Positions 9,752 to 21,938 of a stretch of 64,000 bases of DNA are shown one piece after another. This stretch comes from Odobenus rosmarus divergens (lineage: Eukaryota; Chordata; Mammalia; Carnivora; Odobenidae). The number at the start of each line of letters is the position of its first letter. Positions within the stretch are counted from its first letter, which is position 1. Made by a program: the position numbers and the translations under genes. The notes under the pieces were generated by a model. The model was not told the origin of the DNA, searched no databases, and worked only from the letters and a program-made list of their open reading frames with translations. The stretch covers positions 564,263 to 628,262 of the forward strand of contig NW_004451408.1 of the NCBI RefSeq assembly GCF_000321225.1. The letters run 5' to 3'.

Positions 9752-12393
9752 CTTAAAAAGTTATTTTAAACAAATTAATGTGCAGAACTTATTTGGATCC
9801 TGATTTAAACAAATGGTGGCTACAAAGATATATGTGATACAATTGGGAAATTTTGAAAACGGACTCATTGTTCCATATTAAGGAATTGTTAATTTTGTTA
9901 GGTGTGGTTATGTTAAAAAAAAAGATCTTAACACTTAGATTCATCTTAAAGCATTAGGTAAGATCATCTAATATTGCCAACATTTGACTTCTTTTGACCT
10001 ATAAAAACAGCAGTTGCATATGGCTCAAATATGGACAAAACAGGGATGTATCTGGCACTTTCCTGCTCACCAGGACCCAAGCATAAAGCACAGGTAGACC
10101 GCAGGGGCTAAGTGAAGTAATATGATTCTGGGATTTTCTTTTAAAATATTTCTGGGGAAAACAGGGTGGAGAGAGGCCCGTATCCTTGGGTTTTTGTTAT
10201 GAGAAACAAGAGGTTCCGTCTCTTTCTTTTTCTTTTTAAAAAATGGGCCAGCCTCTTTGCTTTCTTTTCAGGAACAAGAAGTTATCCCCCGGCAGGAATT
10301 TGGAAAGTCCCAGGGACCCTGATTAGCCTAATTTAGGCAGTGTTTCCACCCCGTAGACCAATCACTGTGGCTGTAGCAGTGAGGCCCTGCGCCTACCCCC
10401 TCTGTAGCCTGGAGGAGTATTTTCTGAAGACTTGGGAGGGGGAAGGGCTTAGCAGACCCAAGTGATAGCCATCCTTCTAAGGCCTTTGGTTGTACTAGCT
10501 ATTAGATTATAAACCATCTTTGCTTACAGATTATGTCTTTTTCCTTTCTGGTTGCTTGGTTGGCTTTTTTTCCTGCTTTTATGTTTAAAGTTTATAGAGC
10601 TGGCTGCAAACTTTGTTGCAAAAAAATATCAGCAGTTTCCATTTCTTCCCCCATTTCCCTTCTTCAGTGGCAACTAGTTTCAACTCTCTGAACTGGTTCT
10701 TTCGGTTTTATTTCACCTAGCAAAATGGCATTTTTATATTGCTATACTTGATTTTTCAGTTTTAGGCATAATCTGTTGATTCCTACCATGGGAGATAATA
10801 TCTTTCTCTCTCTCTCTCTCTCTTTCTCTCTGTCACACACACACACACACACACCTACACTCCCCACCCACACATTCATCTTTTCTATCCCCCAAACTCA
10901 CAATAAGTTCTATCAGTATCATGTTGACTGGATCAGGATTTAAAAGTCACATGTTAAATATTAAGTGGTTAACACCATAGGATTATGACCATGTACACGG
11001 TTTCCAACTGAGCCACAGCAGCACGAACTTTTGCTCTCCTTTGGGCTCATCATTTTTCCCCATAGACATTCAGTTCCTAATTCTGCAGTGGTCTAATTTG
11101 CCTCTAAACAAATACATTCAGATTTATGAGGCATTCTATATCTTCATCATCCTGAAGAAATATCTGAAGCTTGCTGACCTACTCCAATGTGAACTGGACG
11201 CCACTTCCCTTCCTTCCATGTTCGACTGCCTACTTCCTATGGAGGTGGCCTTCCCAACAACCATTGGTGAAACCACCTGTAAAACTGGATCAGTAATTAT
11301 CCTGAATAAAAAATAATTAGTAGCCGTTAAGAGTAAATTGAATCATGGACAATAATTATTGCAATGAACCTTACCTGTTCTGTGTTGCTGTTTAAAACAA
11401 TGGGAAATGTAGGAGCCAGTTTCCCTTAGGCAGATACATTTTGCTGAGTTTTCTAGGCCCCCCACCCCCCTTTTCTTTTGAGCGTCCACCCATGGTTGCA
11501 GTAGAAACTTAGAAACATTTAAAGATGATATATAACTCTGTATCCATTTTGCATTAGCATTCCTGTAGCAGCTTCAAACAGTGAGGTTAGAATGATATGG
11601 CTCTCTGTTTCAATATTTTAAATTTTTTTAGGGCTGTCACATTGAAATGTTTGTGAAAAATTCCATCTGGGTACTCTGCCCCACCAGCATACATCTTGAA
11701 GAGAATTAACACCCAGGTCTGAATTTGAGACTTCACTGCAGTAATTTCAGGTTAACTAGACCCCCAAAATTCATTTTCTAATTACATTTCATAAAATGGT
11801 TCCAAATAAGGCAGCAGTGTGGTTGAAAATAATTTTGGGAGGACTTATAGTTAGGGAAATATATCAGCTTCAGTCGTTATTAAATATATATAGATAACCA
11901 CCTCTTCAACAATGTAGAAAGAGCATGTAAACTATTTCTGAACTTCTGATCACAGCTTTTTAGGATCTGGAGGTATGTGTGCTTATTCTAACATTTGGTG
12001 CTTTCTAAATGCTAACTTGGCCAAATGTTTCTAATGTAAAGAAACAGTTTCAGGAAAGATATCCTAATAGTGTTTCTCAAAGTGTGACGGTCTAGAACAG
12101 CATGAGCAAATTCACCTCTCCCACCACCGCTCCACTTAATGAAAAAGTGAACAACGGAGAAAGGAAGCAATTTGTGTCTTAACACACCCTTTTAGTGATT
12201 CTGCTGCAGACTAAGTTTGAAAACCATCGTCCTAGGAAAACACTGTAAGTAACAGAGAACCAAGGTAACAGTAGCTTAAAGTATGTATCAGGGTTTTTAC
12301 CCATAAAAGAAGCTGAAGTAGGTGGTCTTGGATGGTTCAAATGTTATATTTTCATTCTTTCCTTGCCATAGAAACTGTATCCCCATGTTTTTA
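9752..12393. other. Intergenic stretch with one dinucleotide microsatellite
   Basis: (TC)n followed by (CA)n at 10802-10852. A possible MER-type fragment lies at about 12070-12230 (TGTTTCTCAAAGTGTGACGG, then AAGTTTGAAAACCAT). The 91-codon open frame at 11041-11316 matches no protein I recognise. Otherwise nothing. Confidence 0.4.
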
Positions 12394-12407
12394 AAATGGC
12401 AGCTGAA

Positions 12408-12601
12408 GGGTGCCTGGGTGGCTCAGTCGCTAAGTGTCTGCCTTCGGCTCAGGTCATGATCCTGGGGTCCTGGGATCGAGCCCTGCGTTGGGCTCCCTGC
12501 TCGGCGGGAAGCCTGCCTCTCCCTCCCACTTCCCCTGCTTGTGTTCCCTCTCTCACTATCTCTCTCTGTCAAATAAATAAATAAAATCTTAAAAAAAAAT
12601 G
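12408..12601 (+). mobile_element. SINEC
   Basis: Full-length copy with exact 14-bp target duplication AAATGGCAGCTGAA at 12394-12407 and 12602-12615. Confidence 0.96.
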
Positions 12602-12615
12602 AAATGGCAGCTGAA

Positions 12616-13224
12616 ATTACAGCTACTATAAACACATTCTAAACAGTAGGAAAAAGCAAGGCAGGTGTAGGGAAGGTGAACCAAGTAAGCCATGTTTTAA
12701 CTGTATTCTCAGATGCCCCACGCAGTGACTTCTGCTTTTTCTTATTTGCGATCCCTAGTGAAAGGGAGGCTGGGAAATAACAGTTGGTCATATTATTGCT
12801 CAGAATAAAAATACACAGAGGCCAGGGAGAATGAGCATTAGAAGGAATTAGCAGCCTTTAGAGCCTTCCTGGAACAGAGTTAAACATCAAAAGTAAGGCT
12901 TTCAGAATATTATTCTGAATGAGCACTTCATTAACCATACATTAAAACACCTTCTTTGATCTGTTAGAGGAATGGTTGCATCCTTGCATAAGACAAAGGT
13001 TTTTGCTCACTTTGAGAATCAGAATAGTCATTTATCAGAATAAATATATACAGTTTATTTCACATAGGTTGAGGCCGTGTTTGATATACACCAACCAAAA
13101 GTCCTATGCCATTCTTTGACAGGGTGATATGTCAAAGAATATGTAACATATGAAAAGTGATCAGTAAAAAAAAATCCATTCTCTTCAGAATTGTAATTCC
13201 TTTTTCAGAAAGCAAATCAAGGAA
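12616..13224. other. Unassigned; small perfect inverted repeat
   Basis: ATTCTTTGACA at 13111-13121 and its complement at 13130-13140 form an 11-bp stem with an 8-base loop. No gene recognised. Confidence 0.4.
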
Positions 13225-13440
13225 AGGAGAAGCTATATGTATAAAGCTGTTCACAGCACTGTTATATATGACAGCAAAGAAAAAAAGTAAGTTTACAATC
13301 CAAATGTCCTATAACAAAGGAAAGGCTGAGTGAATTATGGTATGACCATTAGATAGCCATAAAAATCATGCAGGAACATGGGAAAGTGCTGCAAATATAT
13401 TGGCGGTGGGCAGAGAGATAAAAAGTGTATATGTATGTGG
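13225..13440 (+). mobile_element. Old LINE-1 fragment (ORF2/3' region)
   Basis: AGCTGTTCACAGCACTGTTA, AATCCAAATGTCCTATAACA and GTGAATTATGGTATGACCAT follow the order of mammalian L1M 3' sequence. Confidence 0.65.
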
Positions 13441-13464
13441 ATAAGATTAGAAGAGCATTCAGAG

Positions 13465-13718
13465 TGGAGAAAGGGGAACCCTCCTACACTGTTGGTGGGA
13501 AAGCAAGGGGTGCAGCCGCTCTGGAAAACAGTATGGAGGTTCCTCAAAAAGTTGAAAATAGAGCTACCCTACGACCCAGCAATTGCACTACTGGGTATTT
13601 ACCCCAAAGATACAAATGTAGTGATCCAAAGGGTTACGTGCACCCCGATGTTTATAGCAGCAATGTCCACAAGCCAAACTATGGAAAGAGCCAGATGAAT
13701 GGATAAAGAAGACATTAT

Positions 13719-13750
<32 letters not shown>

Positions 13751-14190
13751 AATGGAATATTACACAACCATCAAAAAATGAAATCTCAAAAAATGAAATC
13801 TTGCCATTTACAATGATGTGGATGGAACTAGAGGGTATTATGCTAAGCGAAATAAGTCAATCAGAGAAAGACAATTATCATATGATTTCACTCATATGTG
13901 GAATTTAAGAAACAAAACAGAGGAGCATGGGGGAAGGGAGGGAAAAATAAAACAAGATGAAATCAGAGAGGGAGACAAACCATAAGAGACTCTTAACTCT
14001 AGGAAACAAACTGAGGGTTGCTGGAGGGAAGGTGGGTGGGGGGAGGGGGTAACTGGGTGATGGGCATTAAGGAGGGCATGTGATGTAATGAGCACTGGGT
14101 GTTATATAAGACTGATGAAACATTGAACTCTAGCTCTGAAACTAATAATACACTACATGTTAATTTATTGAATTTAAATAAATTTAAAAA
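13465..14190 (+). mobile_element. 5'-truncated LINE-1 3' end, carnivore type
   Basis: Starts in the last part of ORF2 (CTCCTACACTGTTGGTGGGA, GACCCAGCAATTGCACTACT, GGTATTTACCCCAAAGATAC). It runs through the carnivore L1 3'UTR (GAGCACTGGGTGTTATATAA) to an A-rich end. Near-identical duplications A(G/A)CATTCAGAG at 13454-13464 and about 14193-14203 define the insertion. An (AC)n tract at 13719-13745 lies inside. The ORF2 remnant is not functional. Confidence 0.92.
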
Positions 14191-14203
14191 AGAACATTCA
14201 GAG

Positions 14204-16376
14204 AACTATAATGGTTTTGTCAGGATGTTAGAATTATGAATATAAATGATTTGTTTACATATCTTTTATTCTATAACAATGACAACAAAAAAAGGAAAAT
14301 AAATTCACCCAAGTCACAGACCCTATTTTTCCCTCAGATTCTCTTCTGGCTGTTTGTCTTCTCCATGATTCAATCCCAGATGCTCCCAGGAAGGACTCAG
14401 CTGCTCTGTGTGAAGGCCACACCTGAGGCCAGGTGAACAGTCAACACATGGGTGTGTTGATACACTGATCATTTGTCTTTGAAGCAAAGCTCAAGCTGTT
14501 TGTTAGGCATCTTCCCAGGAATATCTTTCTAATAGTGGGAATAAATTTGCAATCATCTGCTCTCTCTGCCAGGGTTTCCCCATAATCAGTTTCATGAAAT
14601 GAGAAGCCACTTGTCCTAGTTCATATGTAGATTTGTAGATCTCAAAGGGAATAAAAAATATATAGAACTGATCACCTAGGAATCAAGCCTATGGGTCTTC
14701 AATATGATGATAAATACCCTGACCCGCAACCGCTACCAAAAGTCCAAATCCTTCCATGAGATTACTGTGGATTTGCATCGTTGTCAAGTTTGGCAAGACC
14801 AAGAATTAACCATAGGTTAAGAGTAGATGTTAATTTTTATTATGTCGAAGATTCCCCAAATGGCCTTACTCCTTGAGGTGGATTGTGATTTGTGAGTGTG
14901 ACCTGCATACTCCTTGCCAGCTTGGGACGTTGGTGACTGTTATGGCTTTACACAGGATGACAGAAGAACACTGGTCAGGGGCATTTTCCGAGTGGGTGGG
15001 AGGCATAGAGATCAGCCATATGAAATAGTCCTTAGTTTAGCAGAGGTAGGAAAGGTGGTGATATTCAGAACAGAGGGGAAGTTCATCAGGAATCAGCCAC
15101 CAACCAAACCTAAGGGCCCAGGGGACTCACCCCAAGGCAGGGGTCCTGGTGTGGAGAGAAGAGGCTTGATTCTCCAGGGACCAAGGGACCTGACATGAAG
15201 AGCTCGATCTCCCCTATCTATAACTTCCACAAAGTAATCCAGCACCCAGGAATACTCATTTGGATAATTCATCTTAGAAGAGAAGTCAATCTGGAGGAGA
15301 ATGAAGATAGATCCTGAAAGAGTCCTTCAAATTAAACTTCAATTTCAGGTGCCCATATTTTGTGTATTATACACACAACGAATTCTTTAACTCTGAAGTG
15401 AAATTAACTGTGCTCTTCAAATACTGGGCAAGTGTCATAAATGGAAAGAGTCTTTGTGGGGAACCAGTACCAGGAGAGAAAGGAAACATCACAAATTCCA
15501 GGGGTTTTGTTTTTGGAGCATATTTTACTTTACAATCCGAGAGAATTAACATCTGCTAGCAGCATAATACCAAAATGCAACATCAATCTATTTAAAACTC
15601 CTATAATGGGAAATATATCTTTCAAAAATGGTAAAAAAAACCAATAAAAACAGCTATAACATACATATAGTACATTCACTTTCCATTCTCAAAGAAAATT
15701 GTCATTTTTGTTTTCATGAAATATGTCAAAATATATATATATGTGTGTCTATATAATATTCACATTCTGGAAGGCAAGAGAAATCTTCAGATTTAACTCT
15801 GTAAATTTAAACATTTTATTTGTGTATATATATATATATATTTTTCCACTTAGAATAACCAAAACATTAAAAATAGCAGCAACATTGATCTTTAAATATT
15901 ATAATGTTATAGTAGATTGTTCACATAATGTAGATCTATATTAGTAGCTCTTTCATTATTAATATCTAATACAATTTACAAACTTCAAGGTCCTGGTCTT
16001 GTTGCCAAATAACTTAGAATCTAGATTCAATAAATACTATGCAAAGGATGATTATAAAACCCAGACTGTAGAACATTTTCTAGACCAGAAAAAAATCATA
16101 CCAAAAGGTTTTAATCAGGTCTGAAGGAGGTTCAAAGACATGTAAGGAAACTGCAGGATTCCCAAGGCAAAAGAGATGACCTGACAAGCTCTCTGAAATG
16201 TTGAATTGAATCCCAGGAAATGGGTTCAATGGGGACAAGAAGGCACTGCCGTATCTTCGTGGGGCCATGTTTCATTGGAATATGGCATGAAACTAACAAC
16301 TGGAAAATTTCCAGGGATAGAATCATTTCTCACCAGGAGGCAAGACACTGGACAGGAGATCGATATTTACTTTTCA
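14204..16376. other. Unassigned AT-rich stretch 3' of GCNT4
   Basis: Contains (TA)n at about 15818-15842 and 15733-15742. Could include distal GCNT4 3'UTR. No coding region or named repeat recognised. Confidence 0.4.
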
Positions 16377-17502
16377 TTTATTCTGATGGCCAAAGGCATA
16401 AAAACCAAGATTTCAGCGGGACCTTGTGTTGAAGCCTAGAAGGCAGAAAAAAATTGATCCAAGCCACTGGATCGATGTGCTGATCCTGTTGGCTTAAAAA
16501 GAACTTCAGATGTGTTAACAGAATCCCCTGAATTCAGTGACTCTTAGGTTAATGGTTCCATAACACAAAATTACACTAATTCCACTGTAAAAAACCTACA
16601 TATAATGATAATCTATGAGCTAGAAGACTTAAATTCAACGTTCGGGAGTGTAACACTTTGAATTATTAATCAAGTTCTTATTTTTAATCAATAATTTTAA
16701 AAGAGCTAGTTGAATTAAAAAAGAGACCATTCATGAAACCATTGTGCAACATGATTCTAAAGTCCTATAAATCCCTTTGTTTCTCTTCAGGCACCACCTG
16801 TCCCAGTACCCACCCCCCTCCCCCGCCTCCCTAACATTCACACACTATATGCCCCGCCAACAGAGTCTTCTGACTCTAAATTGAAAGGGTGAGGCACCAA
16901 TAGGAAAATATGCTTTGGCAAGCAGGAAATTGGACAATTCTTTGAGCTTTCCCTGAGGTAGTGGAGTTTCTCCTAATATTCTAATGGTTAAGAAAAGTCT
17001 AGGGAGCTGAATTAAGAGACAAGTGGAGTGTTGGTCACTATACTTAAACACTACCCTGAAATTGGTGGTTTCAATGGTTATGTGATTATCCCACACTCCA
17101 ACACCTTTTCAGTAGAATCCTGACTGCTATGCGGAAAACTTAAGATATTAAGGTTGCTGTGTAACTAGGGCAAGCCTTGAAGGCATTGTATAACTGATTA
17201 CAATTTGAACTTAATTCCTACACATTTCTATAAAAGTACCTGGCATACAGTTGGAGCTCAGTATCAGTAGTTACTGAGCTCTGATGATGGACTGTTTAAA
17301 ATCTCTGATTTAGCTCCATAAGGTTACAAGGGAAAACAAAAAACACCCAACCAAATGCAGGCTAATTGTGGCCTTTGTGCATGGAATTTTGGACACCTCG
17401 CAAACTATGAGGAGGTCAAGCTCGAATGGTACTGGGCGTGGTATAGCACACAAGTCCACATGAGCTCTATTTATCGGATACCTTCTTTCTATCATGATTT
17501 TA
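16377..17502 (-). other. GCNT4: Probable GCNT4 3'UTR with candidate poly(A) signal at 16377-16382
   Basis: Downstream of the GCNT4 stop there is about 1.1 kb without a recognised interspersed repeat. The first canonical AATAAA that I noticed on the minus strand is at 16377-16382 (plus-strand TTTATT), with an ATTAAA variant near 16683. This is consistent with a 3'UTR, but the real cleavage site may lie further left; further TTTATT motifs occur near 15814. No transcript evidence is available here. Confidence 0.4.
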
Positions 17503-18867
17503 TCATGATGTGATTACGGGATTTTTAGCCATAAGGAACTTTTTTGAAGACAAAGTAATCCATTGTCTCTGTTGCTCTTCAAGCTTTTCTGCCAGGCATT
17601 TAATCAAGACAGGATCCACCTTAGAATCAAATTTATTAGCAAACCAATGTCCGTCATTTATAAGCCACCTTAATTCTGCTGCTCCAAAGATACACACACT
17701 GCGAAGGTGGGAGCCGGTACAACGGGGATACAAAAGCCCTTCGTGATAGTTCCATTTGACAAGGCGGGTCTTACTCTGTAAGTCAGACACATCCTGGGCT
17801 GACCTAGAAATCTCCCCAGGTATTCCTGGTACCCGAATTAAGGTAGCCCAAAAATGTTCATCAGGCGAGTATGTATCTTTAGACCAGGCAAAAAAGTCTT
17901 TAACGAGGGAGTTGTTGAAAATATATTTAACAAATGCTCGACTTAAAACAAAATAAGCACTGCCCACAAATATCTCAATGTTATGAGGAGGGGCTTCCTT
18001 GGAGATGTTTGTCCTTATTGGTAGCTTCACATATTCATAAGGCACCTGTCTGAGTTCATGGTGGTAAGTGAATCTTTCCATTTTACTGTTAGGGGGTTTC
18101 ACCGTTTCTAACATATTTGCTCCATTGAGTTTCTTTAACTCTGACACTAATTCAAAGTTTGACTTCAAAGGAAAATCTTGCCCACACAGATTGATAACAT
18201 ATTTCCACTGAACCGAGGACCTGAGGAGGTCTGACAAGCAATTCAGATCAGCTTGGAGTCTGGAAATGTGTGCATATTGTACTGTCTCTATTTTGGAGGC
18301 AATGAAAACATTGGGGAAGCACTTAGCTAAATTGTTCATGGCAACTTTGAAGGTATCAGGTGACTTATGGTCATAATGGATGCAGTAAATATTGTGCTGG
18401 TTGTATATGGCATGAAGTAGCCTTTCAACCATAATGGCGTCTTTATGAACCACCAAAGAATAGGCTATTGGGAAGCTCTTCTCCTCCCTTGAAACAGGCT
18501 TTTGATGGTAGCTTCTCAGGGTCTGATAAATGTCACAGTCACTGGTTATCGCCACAACATCCTCATCATCCAAGTCAATGATGTCTCTCCTTCTTATTTC
18601 CAGACTCTTGCCAATTTCCAAAGGCGCCTGTTCATAGACACCTGAACAGTTAACTTCATACCTGACTTCATTTTTCATATTGGTGTATCTGTTCCTTACA
18701 AAAGGTGAGGTACTCAGGAAGGATTCAACCAAGTAAATGCCTCTTTGAGGGAAGAGGAGGCTTCTCACATTTAGAAGCTTCAACAAGGAGAACAGCCATA
18801 GAGTTACAAACAAGATGAAAACTTTCTGCTGTGCTGGGTATTTAAAACAACATTTGAATGTCTTCAT
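17503..18867 (-). CDS. GCNT4: Core-2 beta-1,6-N-acetylglucosaminyltransferase 4 (C2GnT3), intact single coding exon
   Basis: The gene encodes a 454-residue Golgi type II membrane enzyme of the GT14 (Branch, PF02485) family. The family transfers GlcNAc from UDP-GlcNAc in beta-1,6 linkage to the GalNAc of core-1 O-glycans (Gal-beta1,3-GalNAc), making the core-2 branch. Visible in the translation: a short cytosolic tail; a signal anchor at residues about 16-34 ([19 protein letters not shown]); a stem; then the catalytic domain from [12 protein letters not shown] (132-143) through [11 protein letters not shown] (225-235) to [10 protein letters not shown] (334-343). Glu337 aligns with the catalytic glutamate known in C2GnT-L. 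Nine luminal cysteines (74, 111, 162, 183, 210, 228, 383, 392, 424) match the nine expected for the family. Sequons are at N73, N287 and N318. Length agrees with the roughly 453-residue mammalian orthologue. The start is the first ATG, one base after a splice acceptor. No frameshift or internal stop is present. Recognition as GCNT4, not GCNT1 or GCNT3, rests on remembered similarity over the whole length. Confidence 0.97.
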   Translation of the reverse strand: MKTFKCCFKYPAQQKVFILFVTLWLFSLLKLLNVRSLLFPQRGIYLVESFLSTSPFVRNRYTNMKNEVRYEVNCSGVYEQAPLEIGKSLEIRRRDIIDLDDEDVVAITSDCDIYQTLRSYHQKPVSREEKSFPIAYSLVVHKDAIMVERLLHAIYNQHNIYCIHYDHKSPDTFKVAMNNLAKCFPNVFIASKIETVQYAHISRLQADLNCLSDLLRSSVQWKYVINLCGQDFPLKSNFELVSELKKLNGANMLETVKPPNSKMERFTYHHELRQVPYEYVKLPIRTNISKEAPPHNIEIFVGSAYFVLSRAFVKYIFNNSLVKDFFAWSKDTYSPDEHFWATLIRVPGIPGEISRSAQDVSDLQSKTRLVKWNYHEGLLYPRCTGSHLRSVCIFGAAELRWLINDGHWFANKFDSKVDPVLIKCLAEKLEEQQRQWITLSSKKFLMAKNPVITS

Positions 18868-18902
18868 TCTGTAATTGGAAAAAGGAATAATTCAGTTAAA
18901 AC
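18868..18902 (-). other. GCNT4: Splice acceptor and branch region of the GCNT4 coding exon
   Basis: On the minus strand the bases just before the ATG read TTCCTTTTTCCAATTACAG and then A-ATG. This gives a pyrimidine tract followed by AG (plus-strand CT at 18869-18870). A branch-like TTTAACT lies about 25-30 bases upstream. The exon would begin at 18868, one base before the start codon, so the 5'UTR must lie in upstream exon(s). The acceptor is seen in the sequence; its use is inferred. Confidence 0.75.
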
Positions 18903-19390
18903 AAGAGAAAGAGAACTAAGAGAAAATTAGTTCCATTCAATCAAAATTCACTGGGTACCTTTCACATGCCAGGCAGAATGCTGGGCCCCAAGGTAAATAA
19001 AAAAAGGTTCTCACCCTTATGAGAATCCAGAAATAAGGGAATGAGAATATATAGAATACCACAAAAATCAAAATCCTGATTTTGTGGTATTCTGTGTTAA
19101 CTATATCTGAATTGTGAGAGATGTTGGTTACCAAAAAGAATAGCCAATTATGTAAACTGCTAAAATATAGGTACTGTGTAACTTTTACTGTCTGCTCTTC
19201 TGCTTAGCATATTTAGGGAGAGATTACTCTGGTTTGGGCAGAATTGGTCTACACAATTAGATGTCATTAAGGGGTCAGTGGAGATGCAAATGGCCCACCT
19301 GAGCCTAAAAGGAGCATCCATCGTTAGTCTACCTTCATATCCTTATGATACAGATCTGAAGTCAGAAGGGGAAAGCCCAGTGAACCCCAC
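18903..19390. other. GCNT4 intron (inferred), with an imperfect palindrome
   Basis: AGAATACCACAAAAATCA at 19053-19070 faces its complement (one base shorter) at 19077-19093. The rest looks like a decayed MIR/L2-type piece (CATGCCAGGCAGAATGCTGG). Confidence 0.45.
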
Positions 19391-19580
19391 TGCTATAGAC
19401 TGAATGTTTATGTCTCTCCCCAAATTCACATGTTGAAACCTAAGCCCCAGGGTGATGGCATTAGGAGGTGGGGGCTTTGGGAGGTGATTAGGTCATGAGG
19501 GTGGGGCCCTCATTGATGGGATTAGTGCCTTTATAAGAAGAGACCCCAGAGAGCTCCCTTATCCCTTCCACCACGTGAGG
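19391..19580 (+). mobile_element. MaLR LTR fragment (MLT1-like)
   Basis: Starts TGCTATAGACTGAATGTTTA and continues CACATGTTGAAACCTAAGCC, GGCATTAGGAGGTGGGGGCT, TTTATAAGAAGAGACCCCAG, CACGTGAGG. This order is that of an MLT/MST-type solo LTR 5' portion. Confidence 0.7.
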
Positions 19581-19763
19581 TATGGATTAATTACACCCAT
19601 ACTATGGGAAAAATTCTGAGACACATCTGCATCTGCCCTTGTGGGATGATCCCCATGATACACTGTGAAAGAGAAATAAGCAAAATGCATAACTGTGTAC
19701 AGTGTGCTCACATGTGTGTCAAAAAAAAAATATAAACAGTATCTACACGCAAAAAGCACATGT

Positions 19764-19905
19764 TGGCAAGCTTTTTCTTCCTCTGTCACAACTACTCAAC
19801 TCTGCCACTGTAGTGGGAAAACAGCCACAGATAATGCGTAAACGAGAGGGCTTGGTTGTGTTCCACTAAGACTTTATTTACAAAAAGGAGGTGGCTGGCT
19901 ATTTC
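19764..19905 (+). mobile_element. Non-autonomous hAT-like element fragment
   Basis: TCACAACTACTCAACTCTGC, GCCACAGATAATGCGTAAAC and AAGACTTTATTTACAAAAAG are hallmark blocks of an abundant mammalian MER element. I do not give a family name. An antisense relative lies at 60836-60998. Confidence 0.6.
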
Positions 19906-21047
19906 CAGAAGGATACCGTATAGACATGACACCAGGAACAGGAGCTGCTTTGCAGGGGGTGGGTGGGAGAGGATGGAGGATTAGGGGCCTGGGTAGGACA
20001 GAGATTTACTTATCACTGAATATCCTTCTGTACTATTTGGATTTTTAAAAAATGATTATACACTTTTTTTTTCAGATAAAAATAGGCTAATCAAATGGAG
20101 GCACAGATGAATTTATTTGGGGAGCAGCAGGAAGGGGGAAAAAGAAAGCACTGTCCCAAGGTCTGAGGACAGGAGGGCCGGCTGAGTTCACAGGGCTGCT
20201 TCAGAGAGGTTCAAATCCTGACACCTGGGGAGGTCTGAGGAGCCCGTGTGCAATTTCTTAACACATCTCAATAAATCTTAAATGAGGACATATCATTGTT
20301 CCCCATTTTCTTAGAGAGAATTAACAAGCAATTTGAACCTGATTTATTTTTGCAGATTTCTTCTTTACAGGTCAATTGAAATAGCTCTCCCAGGAAGGAC
20401 ACAGCCTCGTTCACCTTCATGGAATCACTTTCATTAATTAAAGAACACCACCTTACCGACAATAAACTGTCCTCCCCAATCGCATCGCCGTCTCTCCTCT
20501 GTGGGTTTCCCCGGGGCCCTGTTTCACACTGCTCTTCTCACGCACGCCGTCCCCTAGCTGTCTGGATTGTGCCTCCCACGCACGCATTGCCAACACCTTT
20601 GTCTCCAGCCCTCACCTGCTGCCCAAGCTTCTGACACGAACATCCAGTTGCTTGATGGACATCTCCCCCAGCCAACCTGCAGGCACCCCACCTCAAGTGA
20701 GTCCCACACTGAACTTGACATCTTCACCTCTCCGGTGTTTTCTGTGTCAGTGTATGGTGGGACCACCCACTCAGGGGGCCGAGCTTGAAATGTGAGAGTC
20801 ATGTGACTCTTCCATTTCCCTCCCACCCACATTATCAAATCATCTCATCGAGACCAGCCCTTCTTGTCCATCCCCATTAACTGAATCAGCATCCAGGGAA
20901 TCCTAGTCAGGCTCATGGCCCTGGGTCAGCAAACTGAAGAGGGTTCCATCCACTCAGGCTCAAGGCCAAGGTTCTTGCCAGTTGTTACAGAGCATGGGAA
21001 AACTGACTCCCTATGCACAGGGCCACACAAACTACAACCCAAGAAGC
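19906..21047. other. Unassigned stretch (probable GCNT4 intron)
   Basis: A segment at 20590-20790 (GGACATCTCCCCCAGCCAAC, CACACTGAACTTGACATCTT) has the feel of an old LINE-like repeat. No gene recognised. Confidence 0.35.
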
Positions 21048-21062
21048 TTGAGCACGCATTTA

Positions 21063-21433
21063 TTTATTTTTTTGTAAAATTTTATTTTATTATGTTATGT
21101 TAGTCCCCATACATTACATTACATCATTAGTTTTTGATGTAGTGTTCCATGATTCATTGTTTGTGCACAACACCCAGTGCTCCGCGCAGAACGTGCCCTC
21201 TTTAATACCCATCACCAGGCTAACACAACCCCCACCCCCTCCCCTCTAGAACCCTCAGTTTGTTTCTCAAAGTCCGTAGTCTTTCATGGTTCATCTCCCC
21301 CTCCGATTCCCCCCACTTCATTTTTCCCTTCCTACTATCTTCTTTTTCTTTTCTTTTTTTTTTTAACATACAATGTATTATTTGTTTCAGAGGCACAGGT
21401 CTGTGATTCATCAGTCTTACACAATTCACAGCG
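21063..21433 (-). mobile_element. 5'-truncated LINE-1 3'UTR, antisense
   Basis: Left end T-rich with GTTAGTCCCCATACATTACA, then CATGATTCATTGTTTGTGCA, CAACACCCAGTGCTC and CTCTAGAACCCTCAGTTTGT, the complement of the carnivore L1 3'UTR. Duplication TTGAGCACGCA(T/C)TTA from 21048 and from 21434. Confidence 0.92.
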
Positions 21434-21705
21434 TTGAGCACGCACTTAGAAGTAGGTGTTGTGATAAAATTTGACTTAGAAGATTCATCAATCCCAAATC
21501 AACCTATCTCATCATTGTCCTAATGCATGGTAATTAGGCATACATAGGAAGGAGCTTACATAAATGGCTAGAATTAGAAAGAATCTTACCCAAAGTAAAT
21601 TTTTGCTTTGTCTTTTCTCCCTTTATTGGTCCACGGGATCTCTACTTAGCGCCAGTTAATAGTTCCCCCTGATACCACAGTGGTAAAATGAAAAGATCCC
21701 TTTAA

Positions 21706-21815
21706 GTTTCTTTCTTTTTTTCTTTCTTTTTCTTTTCTTTTTTTTCTCTTTTCTTTCTTTCTTTCTTCCTTTCTTTTTTTCTTTCTTTCTCTTTCTTTCT
21801 TTTTCTCTTTCTTTC
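21706..21815. repeat. (TTTC)n pyrimidine tract
   Basis: About 110 bases almost purely T and C on the plus strand, with TTTC as the main unit. It is probably the expanded A-rich tail of the adjacent antisense SINE. Confidence 0.9.
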
Positions 21816-21938
21816 ATTTTAAAGATTGTGTTTATTTGTTTGAGAGCGAGAGAGAGCGCGAGCGAGAGAGAGAGAGAGAGAGAGAGCGCATGAGCAGGGA
21901 GGAGAGAAGCAGTCTCCCCGCTGAGCAGGGAGCCCGAG
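21816..21938 (-). mobile_element. SINEC, antisense, 5'-truncated
   Basis: Starts TTTTAAAGATTGTGTTTATT, then a GA/GC-rich (AG)n block and CCGCTGAGCAGGGAGCCCGA. The tRNA-like head is missing, so the copy lacks its promoter. Confidence 0.85.

Noticed and set aside
11041..11316. 91-codon open frame in non-repeat DNA
   Set aside because: Translation resembles no protein I know and lacks splice or promoter context.
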